From NCBI GenBank assembly GCA_023412195.1, contig JAEYNZ010000139.1:30529-94528 (forward strand): DNA of 64,000 nucleotides, in the 5' to 3' direction. Shown in pieces: positions 27,280-34,873 of this stretch. The position numbers and the translations under genes were made by a program. Under the pieces are notes generated by a model that was given only the letters and a program-made list of their open reading frames with translations, did not search any database and had not been told where the DNA came from. Within the stretch, counting starts at the first letter, position 1, and every line of letters begins with the position of its first letter. This stretch comes from Bacteroidota bacterium (GTDB lineage: Bacteria; Bacteroidota; Bacteroidia; Bacteroidales; Prolixibacteraceae).

Positions 27280-27720
27280 TTAATTTTTACCTGTGTGGCC
27301 AAAGCCACCTGCACCTCTTTGGGTGGAATTGAGTTCCTCTACCAAATTCCATTCCACGGTTTCATGCGCTGCAATCACCATCTGGCAAATTCTTTCACCG
27401 TTTTCAATAACAAAATCCTCGTTCGAAAGATTAATCAGAATAACCCTTATTTCTCCCCGGTAATCGGCATCAATTGTGCCTGGAGTATTCAGAACAGTTA
27501 TTCCCTTTTTAAGTGCAAGCCCGCTGCGGGGCCTGATCTGAGCCTCAAATCCCTTTGGAAGCTCAATATACAGACCTGTAGGAACAAGTTTCCTTTCAAA
27601 CGGCTTCAAAACAACCGGCTCTTCAACAAATGCACGTATATCCATCCCGGCCGACATTTCGGTACTGTAATGTGGCAACGGATTATTCGATTCATTTACA
27701 ATCTTTACAAACATCTTCAT
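27280..27720 (-). CDS. dut: dUTP diphosphatase
   Basis: The enzyme hydrolyses dUTP to dUMP and keeps uracil out of DNA. All five trimeric dUTPase motifs are present: SAGMDIRA, RPRSGLALKKG, GTIDADYRGEI, GERICQMV and the C-terminal RGAGGFGHTG. It has 146 residues, the normal length. The TPR gene follows after 4 bases. Confidence 0.97.
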   Translation of the reverse strand: MKMFVKIVNESNNPLPHYSTEMSAGMDIRAFVEEPVVLKPFERKLVPTGLYIELPKGFEAQIRPRSGLALKKGITVLNTPGTIDADYRGEIRVILINLSNEDFVIENGERICQMVIAAHETVEWNLVEELNSTQRGAGGFGHTGKN

Positions 27721-27804
27721 TTTTTAAGACCCGCTAAGATAAAATTTTTGTTACAGACGCCATGCGGATTAACAATATTTAATCAATACCAAAGAGCTTA
27801 TCAA

Positions 27805-28932
27805 TCAGACCATCATAAAGCCTGTCATCAGATCATCAGATACAAAAAGGCCTTCGCGGGTAAGTTTTAGAACCTCATTGTGCTTCATCATTTTTCCGGA
27901 TGCGATATGTTTTTCTGCCTCACGGATTACCCCCTCAACATGCTTTCTGCCAAACCTTTTTTGAATTTCTTCGAGGCTGATTCCCCATTTTGTCCGGATA
28001 TGAGTCAGTATATATTCGTTAAAAGCTTCCTGTTCAGACAGCTGTTCTTTTTCAAAAAAAGTTTCATCCGTTTCCAGTAACTTCATGTATGCATCGATGT
28101 GGGCAATGTTCCACTGCCTGGATGTACCATTGAATGAATGGGCAGAGGGACCCAGGCCCAGGTATTTTTCACCTGTCCAGTAAGCCATGTTGTGCCTGGA
28201 GTACATTTCATCACGTGCAAAATTCGAAATCTCGTATTGTTCATATCCTGCCCGTGACGATTCATCGAGCAGCAGATTAAACTGCCTTACACTTTCATTC
28301 TCCGAAAGTTCCTTTAATGTCCCCTTTTTCAGCCATGTGTAAAAGGCCGTCCCTTCATGGTATGTAAGGTGGTAAGCCGACAGATGGGCAACGGGAAGGC
28401 TGAACATTTTCCGCAGGCTTTCCTCCCATTGTTGCAGGGTAAGTCCCGGCAATCCATAAATCAGATCGGTGCTGATGTTTTCAAAACCTGCCTCAAATGC
28501 ATCTTCAATGGCACGCACTGCCTGTTTTGAATCGTGCCTGCGGTTCATTTTCCGTAGGTGGATATCGAAAAATGACTGTATACCAATGCTCAGCCGGTTG
28601 ACTCCAGCCCTCTTCAGCGACTGCAGGTAGTCGAATGTCAGATCATCGGGATTGGCTTCAAAGGTAACTTCTGCACCTTTTTCTATATGAAAAAGAGCAT
28701 TCAGAACATCCATGATTCCTGCGAGTTCTGCTTGAGTCAGTACAGACGGGGTACCACCACCGAAATATATGGTCCGTATTTTTTCACCCCAAATATAATT
28801 TTGTCTTTTTGAGATTTCGAGCTTCAATGCAGTAAGAAACCTTCCTGTTTGACTGCTGTTAACTGTTTTGTAAAAATCGCAGTAATAACACTTCTGACGA
28901 CAAAAAGGAATATGTATATAGATACCTGCCAC
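27805..28932 (-). CDS. hemW: Radical SAM heme chaperone HemW
   Basis: HemW binds heme and an iron-sulfur cluster and delivers heme to target proteins. Unlike HemN it does not oxidise coproporphyrinogen. The [4Fe-4S] motif is IPFCRQKCYYCDF near the N-terminus. YFGGGTPSVL, RLSIGIQSF and GLPGLTLQQW are family hallmarks. At 375 residues it has HemW length and lacks the longer HemN N-terminus. The start is a GTG; no in-frame ATG lies upstream. It supports heme use, with the biosynthesis genes at 3-10 kb. Confidence 0.92.
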   Translation of the reverse strand: MAGIYIHIPFCRQKCYYCDFYKTVNSSQTGRFLTALKLEISKRQNYIWGEKIRTIYFGGGTPSVLTQAELAGIMDVLNALFHIEKGAEVTFEANPDDLTFDYLQSLKRAGVNRLSIGIQSFFDIHLRKMNRRHDSKQAVRAIEDAFEAGFENISTDLIYGLPGLTLQQWEESLRKMFSLPVAHLSAYHLTYHEGTAFYTWLKKGTLKELSENESVRQFNLLLDESSRAGYEQYEISNFARDEMYSRHNMAYWTGEKYLGLGPSAHSFNGTSRQWNIAHIDAYMKLLETDETFFEKEQLSEQEAFNEYILTHIRTKWGISLEEIQKRFGRKHVEGVIREAEKHIASGKMMKHNEVLKLTREGLFVSDDLMTGFMMV

Positions 28933-28973
28933 TGTTTTTTTATTACATTGCCGGCAAAAAAAATCAGGTTTTT

Positions 28974-29351
28974 ATGATGCTTAAATTGTTTGTTAAACCC
29001 ATCATCTGGTTAACCATCATCTTTTACGGATTGTTTATCCCCAGCTCCAGCTTACCAAAAAAGCCATTTTTTGCCATACCACATTTCGATAAAATGGTCC
29101 ATTTCGGCCTTTTTTTTATTTTCTGCCTTTTACTTTTTGTACCCTTTAAAAAACTGAAAACAAAATATATGCTGGTAGCTCCCCTTGTTGCCATTATCCT
29201 TTCAGCTATCCTTGAAACCACGCAGCATATCATTTCTCCTACGAGAAGCAGCAATTTTTTTGATTTTATGGCAAATACCACAGGAATACTGGCCTCAATT
29301 ATCGTATTCCATTTCCTGATTTCAGAGAGAAAATGGGAAAAATATTTTTAG
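28974..29351 (+). CDS. VanZ-like membrane protein
   Basis: The protein has 125 residues with about four membrane helices. HFDKMVHFGLFFIFCLLLF and LETTQHIISPTRSSNFFDFMANTTG are the VanZ-family signature, with conserved D-K-x-x-H and the TR-x-x-x-x-x-D turn. The role in Bacteroidota is not known. It runs opposite to both flanking genes, with only 41 bases to the hemW start. Confidence 0.85.
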   Translation: MMLKLFVKPIIWLTIIFYGLFIPSSSLPKKPFFAIPHFDKMVHFGLFFIFCLLLFVPFKKLKTKYMLVAPLVAIILSAILETTQHIISPTRSSNFFDFMANTTGILASIIVFHFLISERKWEKYF

Positions 29352-29369
29352 AATCTGTTACCTGAAAAT

Positions 29370-29813
29370 CTACATCTTTACAAGATCTTCGTACTTTTCA
29401 ATGTCTTTGCCAACTATTTCAAGGGTAGTTCCCTGATAAAAATTGGCAATCTCATTTCTGAGTTGATCATACTGTGCATGAACCGGACAAAGGGGTTTGG
29501 TAGAATCATGAGTTATACATGGTTCAAGCCTGATCAGGCAATTGGTAAAAAACTCTTCTCCGTCAATTTTAGTCACGATATCCCATAAAGTAATTTCGGA
29601 AGCTGATTTTGCCAGCGCGAATCCACCGTTAGGGCCTTTTGTTGACACAAGCAATTTCTGCTTCACAAGGTTTTGGAGAATTTTACCAAGGAACGGCGAT
29701 GAAAGATTCAAATCTTCAGAAATCTTCTTAATGCCAATCATTTTTTCCTCATAAGAAAATTTACCCAGGTATATGAGGGCTCTTAAAGCATATTTACACG
29801 TATTGGAAAGCAT
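29370..29813 (-). CDS. Rrf2 family transcriptional regulator
   Basis: The 147-residue protein has an N-terminal winged helix (CKYALRALIYLGKF, KKISEDLNLSSPFLGKILQNLV, STKGPNGGFAL). Three cysteines, Cys92, Cys99 and Cys109, form an IscR-like cluster loop with spacing C-x6-C-x9-C, so iron-sulfur or redox sensing is likely but not certain. It lies 33 bases downstream of rpiB on the same strand. Its targets are unknown. Confidence 0.9.
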   Translation of the reverse strand: MLSNTCKYALRALIYLGKFSYEEKMIGIKKISEDLNLSSPFLGKILQNLVKQKLLVSTKGPNGGFALAKSASEITLWDIVTKIDGEEFFTNCLIRLEPCITHDSTKPLCPVHAQYDQLRNEIANFYQGTTLEIVGKDIEKYEDLVKM

Positions 29814-29846
29814 ATCTATTTAGTTAAGAATTTCTAACATTTAAAC

Positions 29847-30308
29847 TTAGCAACATTTTTCATATAGTGGAATTTTATCAATCCTTGCAGCATGCCGCCC
29901 CCCCTGAAATTCTGCATTCAAGAAGGCTTTTACAATTTCAAGTGCCTCTTCATCAGATACAAACCGCGCGGGTATGGCACAAATATTGGCATTGTTATGC
30001 TCCTTTGCCAGTTTTGCAATTTCTGTATTCCAGCATAATCCTGACCTTACATGCTGATGCTTGTTGGCTGTAATACTTATACCCTGCCCGCTGCCGCAAA
30101 AGGTAATTCCCGTTTCATATTCACCGCCATCGATAGCTTTTGCAATTGCATGTGCATAATCAGGGTAATCGCAACTCTCGTTTGAGTAGCATCCGAAATC
30201 CACATAGGGAATGCCATTTTCGTCCAAAAAATGAATAATGAGTTGTTTTTTCTCATAACCCGCATGATCACTGGCAAGTGCAATGGTTGTTCTGTTCATT
30301 TCTTTCAT
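29847..30308 (-). CDS. rpiB: Ribose 5-phosphate isomerase B
   Basis: The enzyme interconverts ribose 5-phosphate and ribulose 5-phosphate. ALASDHAGYEKK and the catalytic ITFCGSGQGISITANK motif with its cysteine are present. It has 153 residues, a normal length. Alternative starts at residues 1 and 4 are both possible. A candidate -7 box lies just upstream. Confidence 0.95.
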   Translation of the reverse strand: MKEMNRTTIALASDHAGYEKKQLIIHFLDENGIPYVDFGCYSNESCDYPDYAHAIAKAIDGGEYETGITFCGSGQGISITANKHQHVRSGLCWNTEIAKLAKEHNNANICAIPARFVSDEEALEIVKAFLNAEFQGGRHAARIDKIPLYEKCC

Positions 30309-30311
30309 CTC

Positions 30312-30319
30312 GGCAAAAA
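30312..30319 (-). promoter_or_regulatory. Candidate -7 box (TATTTTTG) for rpiB
   Basis: The minus strand reads TATTTTTG, an exact TAnnTTTG match right before rpiB. The predicted leader would be very short or absent if translation starts at 30308, and a start at 30299 would fit better. Confidence 0.3.
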
Positions 30320-30344
30320 TAATACTTTTTGATATTAAAATCAG

Positions 30345-31829
30345 TTATTTATGTTTTTTTCGCTTGAAGATTTTGCTGATTTGTTTTTCCTCAAGTCTGT
30401 ATATTGTAATTACATAAATCAACAACAGGACCAGGTGAGCCGGATACTTAATTAAAGCCTCTGTCCCTGACGTAAAAAGTGAAACGGCATAGATTCCAAC
30501 TGATACCATAAAATAGCCTCCAATATGTCTCAGATCGTACGGAATGGGGTAATATTTTTGTCCAAGCACATAAGATATGACCATCATGATAAAATAACTT
30601 ACAAGAACGGCAATGGCTGATCCCATGTATCCCCATACCGGGATAAGCATAAAATTTAATACCAGTGAAAAAGCTGCTCCTGTAAGTGCAATCCATGCAC
30701 CATAGCGGGTCATGTCGAGAAGTTTGTACCATAGGGACAGGGCAAAGTAAATTCCAAAGAACAGGTTTGCCATCAGTACAAGCGGAACAACTTTTAGTCC
30801 TTCATGATATTCACTGTCTATAATAATTTTGATGACGTCGATAAACAGTACCATTCCGAGGAAAATGATCAGTCCAAATGCCACAAAATATTTCATAATA
30901 TCGGCATAAACCCGGGGGTCATCCTTTGATCTTTCACGTGAAAAAAAGAAAGGTTCGAAGGCATACCTGAAAGCCTGTATGAACATATTCATCAGCACAG
31001 CCAGTTTATAGTTTGCGCCATATACACCCAGTTGGTGCATTGGGTTCTGGCTTTCGGGAACCAGAAACGGAATCAATATTTTATCGATGTTCTGATCCAC
31101 CATTCCTGCAATGCCAACAATAAGTATAGGAAATGCATAGTTTAACATCTGCATAAGCAATTCTTTACTGAACCGGAATTTTATTTTAAATATTTCGGGC
31201 AGCAGTAAAACCAGAATGATGGCCGAAGCAAGGAGATTGGAAATAAAAACATAACCAACCCCTATATCAGGAGAATAGACATATTTTATAAATGAATCGG
31301 GATTGCTTTCATAGATCTTGGGGCTGATTGTAAGAAAAAACAGGTTGAAGCCAATATTAAAGGCAATATTTATAAGTTTAATGACGGCAAATTTCACAGG
31401 GCGGTTATTCAGCCTCAGCCTGGCAAACGGAATGGCTGTAAACGCATCGATACATAGAATGATTGCCAGCCATACAATATACTGCGGGTAATCGGGATAA
31501 CCAATTATTGAGGCAACGGGCCTGCTGAAAGTAACTGCAAGGATTATAAACGAAATGGAGGTAAAAAATAAAGATATCAGACTGGTAGAATATACAATTT
31601 CAGGATCTTTGCTTTTTGATGCAAACCGGAAATAGGCTGTTTCCATACCATAGGTCAGAAAGACAAGAAAGAATGCTACATAGGCATAAAGGTTGGTAAC
31701 AACAGCAAAATCTTCAGTTCCGAATATAAATGTATAATAAGGAGCCAGTGCCCAATTTAAAAAACGGCCGACAATGCTGCTCATTCCATAAATGGCTGTA
31801 TCTCCTGCTAATTTTTTAAAAGGATTCAA
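30345..31829 (-). CDS. Lipopolysaccharide/oligosaccharide flippase family protein
   Basis: This multi-pass membrane protein (about 494 residues, roughly 14 helices) belongs to the polysaccharide-export flippase family: FKKLAGDTAIYGMSSIVGRFLNW at the start, then VYGANYKLAVLMNMFIQAFRYAFEPFFF, a strong family block. It would move lipid-linked sugars across the inner membrane. No ATG exists in the frame. The start may be TTG at 31850 or TTG at 31829. The first coincides with an exact -7 box (TATATTTG), so I choose 31829, giving MNPFKKLAGDT. The gene is transcribed away from the glutaminyl cyclase gene. Confidence 0.9.
   Translation of the reverse strand: MNPFKKLAGDTAIYGMSSIVGRFLNWALAPYYTFIFGTEDFAVVTNLYAYVAFFLVFLTYGMETAYFRFASKSKDPEIVYSTSLISLFFTSISFIILAVTFSRPVASIIGYPDYPQYIVWLAIILCIDAFTAIPFARLRLNNRPVKFAVIKLINIAFNIGFNLFFLTISPKIYESNPDSFIKYVYSPDIGVGYVFISNLLASAIILVLLLPEIFKIKFRFSKELLMQMLNYAFPILIVGIAGMVDQNIDKILIPFLVPESQNPMHQLGVYGANYKLAVLMNMFIQAFRYAFEPFFFSRERSKDDPRVYADIMKYFVAFGLIIFLGMVLFIDVIKIIIDSEYHEGLKVVPLVLMANLFFGIYFALSLWYKLLDMTRYGAWIALTGAAFSLVLNFMLIPVWGYMGSAIAVLVSYFIMMVISYVLGQKYYPIPYDLRHIGGYFMVSVGIYAVSLFTSGTEALIKYPAHLVLLLIYVITIYRLEEKQISKIFKRKKHK
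30930..30945. other. parS-like site inside flippase gene
   Basis: TCTTTCACGTGAAAAA matches TGTTTCACGTGAAACA at 14 of 16 positions, with the full TTTCACGTGAAA core. It is within coding sequence, which is common for parS sites. Confidence 0.5.
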
Positions 31830-31847
31830 TGCGGTATTAATTTCAGA

Positions 31848-31855
31848 CAAATATA
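31848..31855 (-). promoter_or_regulatory. -7 box (TATATTTG) overlapping a putative TTG start
   Basis: The minus strand reads TATATTTG, and its last three bases are the first TTG of the flippase frame. A start codon inside a -7 element is not possible on the same transcript, so the downstream TTG is favoured. Confidence 0.4.
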
Positions 31856-31965
31856 GTATTGATTTGCATCTGATAAGAATGATTGCTTTACTTCGTTTAT
31901 TTAATTAATTTTATTGCTCAAAACCTTAATCCGTTAATGGTGTTTTACCAAAAAATTCTGCATAT

Positions 31966-33042
31966 ATGATGAAAAAGCCTTTCTTTCTGCTTGTCCTTAT
32001 CCTGGGCATATTTGTATTTTTATTTTCCTGTTCAAGCCAGAACAAACGGTCAAGGAAGCCCGTCAGCACCATTACAATCAATCCCGCAGCCCAAAATTAT
32101 ATTTACGGAAATACAATTTCTGTAAGAGTGCAAACAAAAATCAGAAACGGGGAAATTGACAACGTAAAGCTTTTTTTCAAGGGTAATTTAATACATGAAA
32201 CAGACGAACTGGATTTCACAGTAAATAATATTACACTTGATCAGATAGGTACACATCATTTTAATGTGACTGCCACAAAAACCGATGGGGTAAATAATAC
32301 GCGGCAGGTTTCGATTCATGTTCTTTCTGATGTTACTCCTGATAAATACACTTTTACTACTGTCAGAGATTACCCTCATAATACAGAATATTACACCCAG
32401 GGGTTTGAGTTTCATAACGGGTATATTTATGAAGGTACAGGAGAATATGGATCTTCAGGACTATACAAGTACAACCTGAGAACAGGTCAGGTAGCCCTGG
32501 AACATAAGCTTGCCAATACATATTTCGGCGAGGGAATCACCATACTGGATGATAAAATTTACCAGCTTACCTATCGTGAACAAAAAGGTTTTATTTATAA
32601 CCTCGATGACTTTTCTGTTGCCGACAGCTTTGAGTACCGTTCAAAAGAAGGCTGGGGACTAACAAATGACGGAACACATCTTATTATGAGTAATGGCACC
32701 CAGGAGCTGATATGGCTTGATCCTGCTGATTTTTCAGAAATCCGGAAGGTACAGGTTGCCAATCATATCGGTATAGTGAATTACCTTAACGAACTGGAGT
32801 ATATCAATAAAACCATATATGCCAATGTTTATACCACCAACATCATTGTACAGATTGAACCTGAAACAGGTAAAGTATTGTCTGAAATTAATCTTACAGG
32901 CATTTTAAATATGTACAAAAACCCTGCTGACACAGTGGATTATTTGAATGGAATTGCCTATGACCATGATGCCGACCGCCTGTTTGTTACAGGTAAGTGG
33001 TGGCCGCGCATTTTTGAAATAAAACTGGTGGAATCAAAATAA
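31966..33042 (+). CDS. Lipoprotein glutaminyl-peptide cyclotransferase
   Basis: The protein has 358 residues with a lipoprotein signal (lipobox LFSC, Cys22). An N-terminal Ig-like domain (about 35-125) is followed by the five-bladed beta-propeller of the plant-type glutamine cyclotransferases: DYPHNTEYYTQGFEF, YEGTGEYGSSGLYKY, GEGITILDDKIYQLTYRE, GWGLTNDG, NELEYINKTIYANVY and LNGIAYD. These enzymes turn N-terminal Gln into pyroglutamate. Two start codons (31966 and 31969) are in tandem. The 3' end overlaps the convergent ruvB stop by 9 bases. Confidence 0.92.
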   Translation: MMKKPFFLLVLILGIFVFLFSCSSQNKRSRKPVSTITINPAAQNYIYGNTISVRVQTKIRNGEIDNVKLFFKGNLIHETDELDFTVNNITLDQIGTHHFNVTATKTDGVNNTRQVSIHVLSDVTPDKYTFTTVRDYPHNTEYYTQGFEFHNGYIYEGTGEYGSSGLYKYNLRTGQVALEHKLANTYFGEGITILDDKIYQLTYREQKGFIYNLDDFSVADSFEYRSKEGWGLTNDGTHLIMSNGTQELIWLDPADFSEIRKVQVANHIGIVNYLNELEYINKTIYANVYTTNIIVQIEPETGKVLSEINLTGILNMYKNPADTVDYLNGIAYDHDADRLFVTGKWWPRIFEIKLVESK

Positions 33043-34065
33043 TGTAGGTGTACCGGGGTTTTCCCTGTAATTAATTCTTCCAAGATGTTTATACGCACTG
33101 GCAGTTGCCTCCCTTCCTCGGGGCGTACGCTTTATAAAGCCTTCCTTGATCAGAAATGGTTCATATACCTCCTCAATGGTTCCGGGGTCTTCCCCAACAG
33201 CAGTGGCAATGGTTGATATCCCAACCGGTCCGCCTTTGAATTTATCAATTATACAAAGCAGTATCCGGTTATCCATTTCATCGAGCCCATGCTGATCGAT
33301 GTTCATTGCCTGAAGGGCGGTTTTAGTAATGGCAATATCTATTTTGCCATCACCTTTTACCTGTGCAAAATCACGAACCCGGCGAAGCAATGAATTTACA
33401 ATACGAGGGGTGCCTCTACTTCTGCCTGCTATTTCAACTGCAGCATCATCACTGATTTCAACATCAAGGATTCTGGCCGAACGAGTAACTATGGAAGTTA
33501 AAATGGTGCTGTCGTAATATTCAAGATGTGAATTGATACCAAACCTTGCACGCAAGGGGGAAGTAAGCAAACCTGAACGGGTGGTGGCACCTATCAGCGT
33601 AAAAGGGTGAAGTTCCAGCTGTATGGAACGTGCACTGGGCCCTTTATCAATCATGATATCGATACGGAAATCTTCCATTGCTGAATAAAGATATTCCTCT
33701 ACTACTGGCGACAACCTGTGGATTTCATCGATAAACAGCACATCTCTTTCTTCGAGGTTGGTTAACAATCCTGCAAGGTCGCCGGGTTTATCAAGTACGG
33801 GGCCTGAAGTAATTTTAATACCAACACCCAGTTCATTTGCAATAATATGCGATAAAGTTGTTTTTCCAAGTCCTGGTGGCCCATGGAGCAAGACATGATC
33901 AAGGGCTTCACCACGCATAGAAGCTGCTTTTACAAAAATCCCAAGGTTTTCAACAATCTGCTTTTGCCCTTTAAAATCATGGAAACGCAGGGGCCGAAGT
34001 TTATTATCCAGTTCCCTGTCATGATCAGGATACTTGTTGCCTCTTATATCAATATCCTCACTCAT
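33034..34065 (-). CDS. ruvB: Holliday junction branch migration helicase subunit RuvB
   Basis: RuvB is the hexameric AAA+ motor that drives branch migration with RuvA at Holliday junctions. Walker A (GPPGLGKTT), Walker B (LFIDEIHR), sensor 1 (GATTRSG) and the C-terminal winged helix (EPFLIKEGFIKRTPRGREAT) are present. It has 343 residues, full length. The start lies 8 bases inside the upstream receiver gene, so the two are coupled. Confidence 0.97.
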   Translation of the reverse strand: MSEDIDIRGNKYPDHDRELDNKLRPLRFHDFKGQKQIVENLGIFVKAASMRGEALDHVLLHGPPGLGKTTLSHIIANELGVGIKITSGPVLDKPGDLAGLLTNLEERDVLFIDEIHRLSPVVEEYLYSAMEDFRIDIMIDKGPSARSIQLELHPFTLIGATTRSGLLTSPLRARFGINSHLEYYDSTILTSIVTRSARILDVEISDDAAVEIAGRSRGTPRIVNSLLRRVRDFAQVKGDGKIDIAITKTALQAMNIDQHGLDEMDNRILLCIIDKFKGGPVGISTIATAVGEDPGTIEEVYEPFLIKEGFIKRTPRGREATASAYKHLGRINYRENPGTPTLF

Positions 34066-34441
34066 TTATTTCTTTAATAAACTGTTCGATGATACTGTAT
34101 AGTTCATCTGGAGAAAAGGGTTTAGGTAAATAATCGTTCATTCCGGCCTCTATGCACTTGTCCTTATCATTGTCAAGGGTATTTGCTGTCAGTGCAATAA
34201 TAGGTATCCGTTCAGATTTCCCTGAATTTTTCTCAAATTCTCTGATTTCTGAAGTAATTTCAAAACCATTTTTCTCAGGAAGCATAATATCCATCAGAAT
34301 TAAATCAGGAGGAGTATTTTTAACCTCTTCCATAGCCTCACGCCAGTTGGTAACACAGACAACCTCGAAATTATATTTTCGAAGGTGAAAGGTGACCACC
34401 TTTTGGTTTAATACATTATCTTCTACAAAAAGTATTTTCAA
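34058..34441 (-). CDS. Stand-alone response regulator receiver protein
   Basis: This 127-residue protein is a single REC domain with acidic residues near the start (VEDN), the phosphorylated Asp51 in LILMDIMLPEKNGFE, the Thr in ALTAN and the Lys in LPKPFSPDEL. No output domain is present, so it acts through protein contacts. The start is TTG; all upstream codons to the stop at 34466-34468 lack an ATG. Its 3' end overlaps the ruvB start by 8 bases. The histidine kinase partner is not in the window. Confidence 0.92.
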   Translation of the reverse strand: MKILFVEDNVLNQKVVTFHLRKYNFEVVCVTNWREAMEEVKNTPPDLILMDIMLPEKNGFEITSEIREFEKNSGKSERIPIIALTANTLDNDKDKCIEAGMNDYLPKPFSPDELYSIIEQFIKEINE

Positions 34442-34498
34442 TGATTTATTATTAATAGTATTGATTTATAAATTTAAAATAAATGTATTTAATAAAAG

Positions 34499-34516
34499 CC
34501 TGTTCATACCTGTTCA
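34499..34516 (+). repeat. Two direct CCTGTTCA copies, 10 bp apart
   Basis: CCTGTTCA repeats with start-to-start spacing of 10 bases, that is, one helical turn, which would place both copies on the same DNA face. A third inverted copy lies 150 bases away. Confidence 0.45.
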
Positions 34517-34669
34517 TTTCATTTTTTAAGAAGTTGTAAAAATAGCATCCACTGCAAAACTACCAAAATACAAACATCATTGATTCGAATAATTATTTAA
34601 ATTCCAATGCTATAATTATTTTTGTTAACATCTGTTTATAACCTAACGTCAGATTTTTTCAAATTGTGA

Positions 34670-34686
34670 ACAGGTTTAAAACCTGT
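34670..34686. promoter_or_regulatory. Palindrome ACAGGTTT-A-AAACCTGT
   Basis: This perfect 8-bp inverted repeat with a single central base looks like a dimeric protein-binding site. It overlaps an inverted CCTGTTCA copy. Confidence 0.45.
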
Positions 34687-34786
34687 GGAAATATTGTATG
34701 CACTTTTGTAAGTAAACATTTTGAGGATTCAAGGATTTTATTATATCAGGAAGGAAAGGAAAAAACAAAATATTAAACCAAAAGAT

Positions 34787-34794
34787 TATTTTTG
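34787..34794 (+). promoter_or_regulatory. Candidate -7 box (TATTTTTG) for the DUF4175-uvrC operon
   Basis: An exact TAnnTTTG match lies 79 bases before the DUF4175 start codon. No TTTG occurs at the usual -33 spacing. Confidence 0.4.
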
Positions 34795-34873
34795 TTTTTT
34801 CATCTGTTTTAAAAACAATTACTAACAAAATGGGGTTTTTATAACAGCTTGTGATGTAAGAAAATAGAAAAAG

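Larger units (their letters stand above)
34442..34873. other. AT-rich divergent intergenic region with CCTGTTCA repeats
   Basis: This 432-base gap separates divergent gene blocks. It holds two direct CCTGTTCA copies (34499-34506 and 34509-34516) and one inverted copy (34667-34674) that runs into a 17-base palindrome. A perfect -7 box for the plus-strand operon lies at 34787-34794. CTGTGGAAAT at 34683-34692 is a two-mismatch DnaA-box-like match. No ORF or RNA gene is credible here. Confidence 0.5.

Noticed and set aside
27276..27314. Upstream start of the TPR lipoprotein inside dut
   Set aside because: It would put a 13-residue stretch before a perfect lipoprotein signal and overlap dut.
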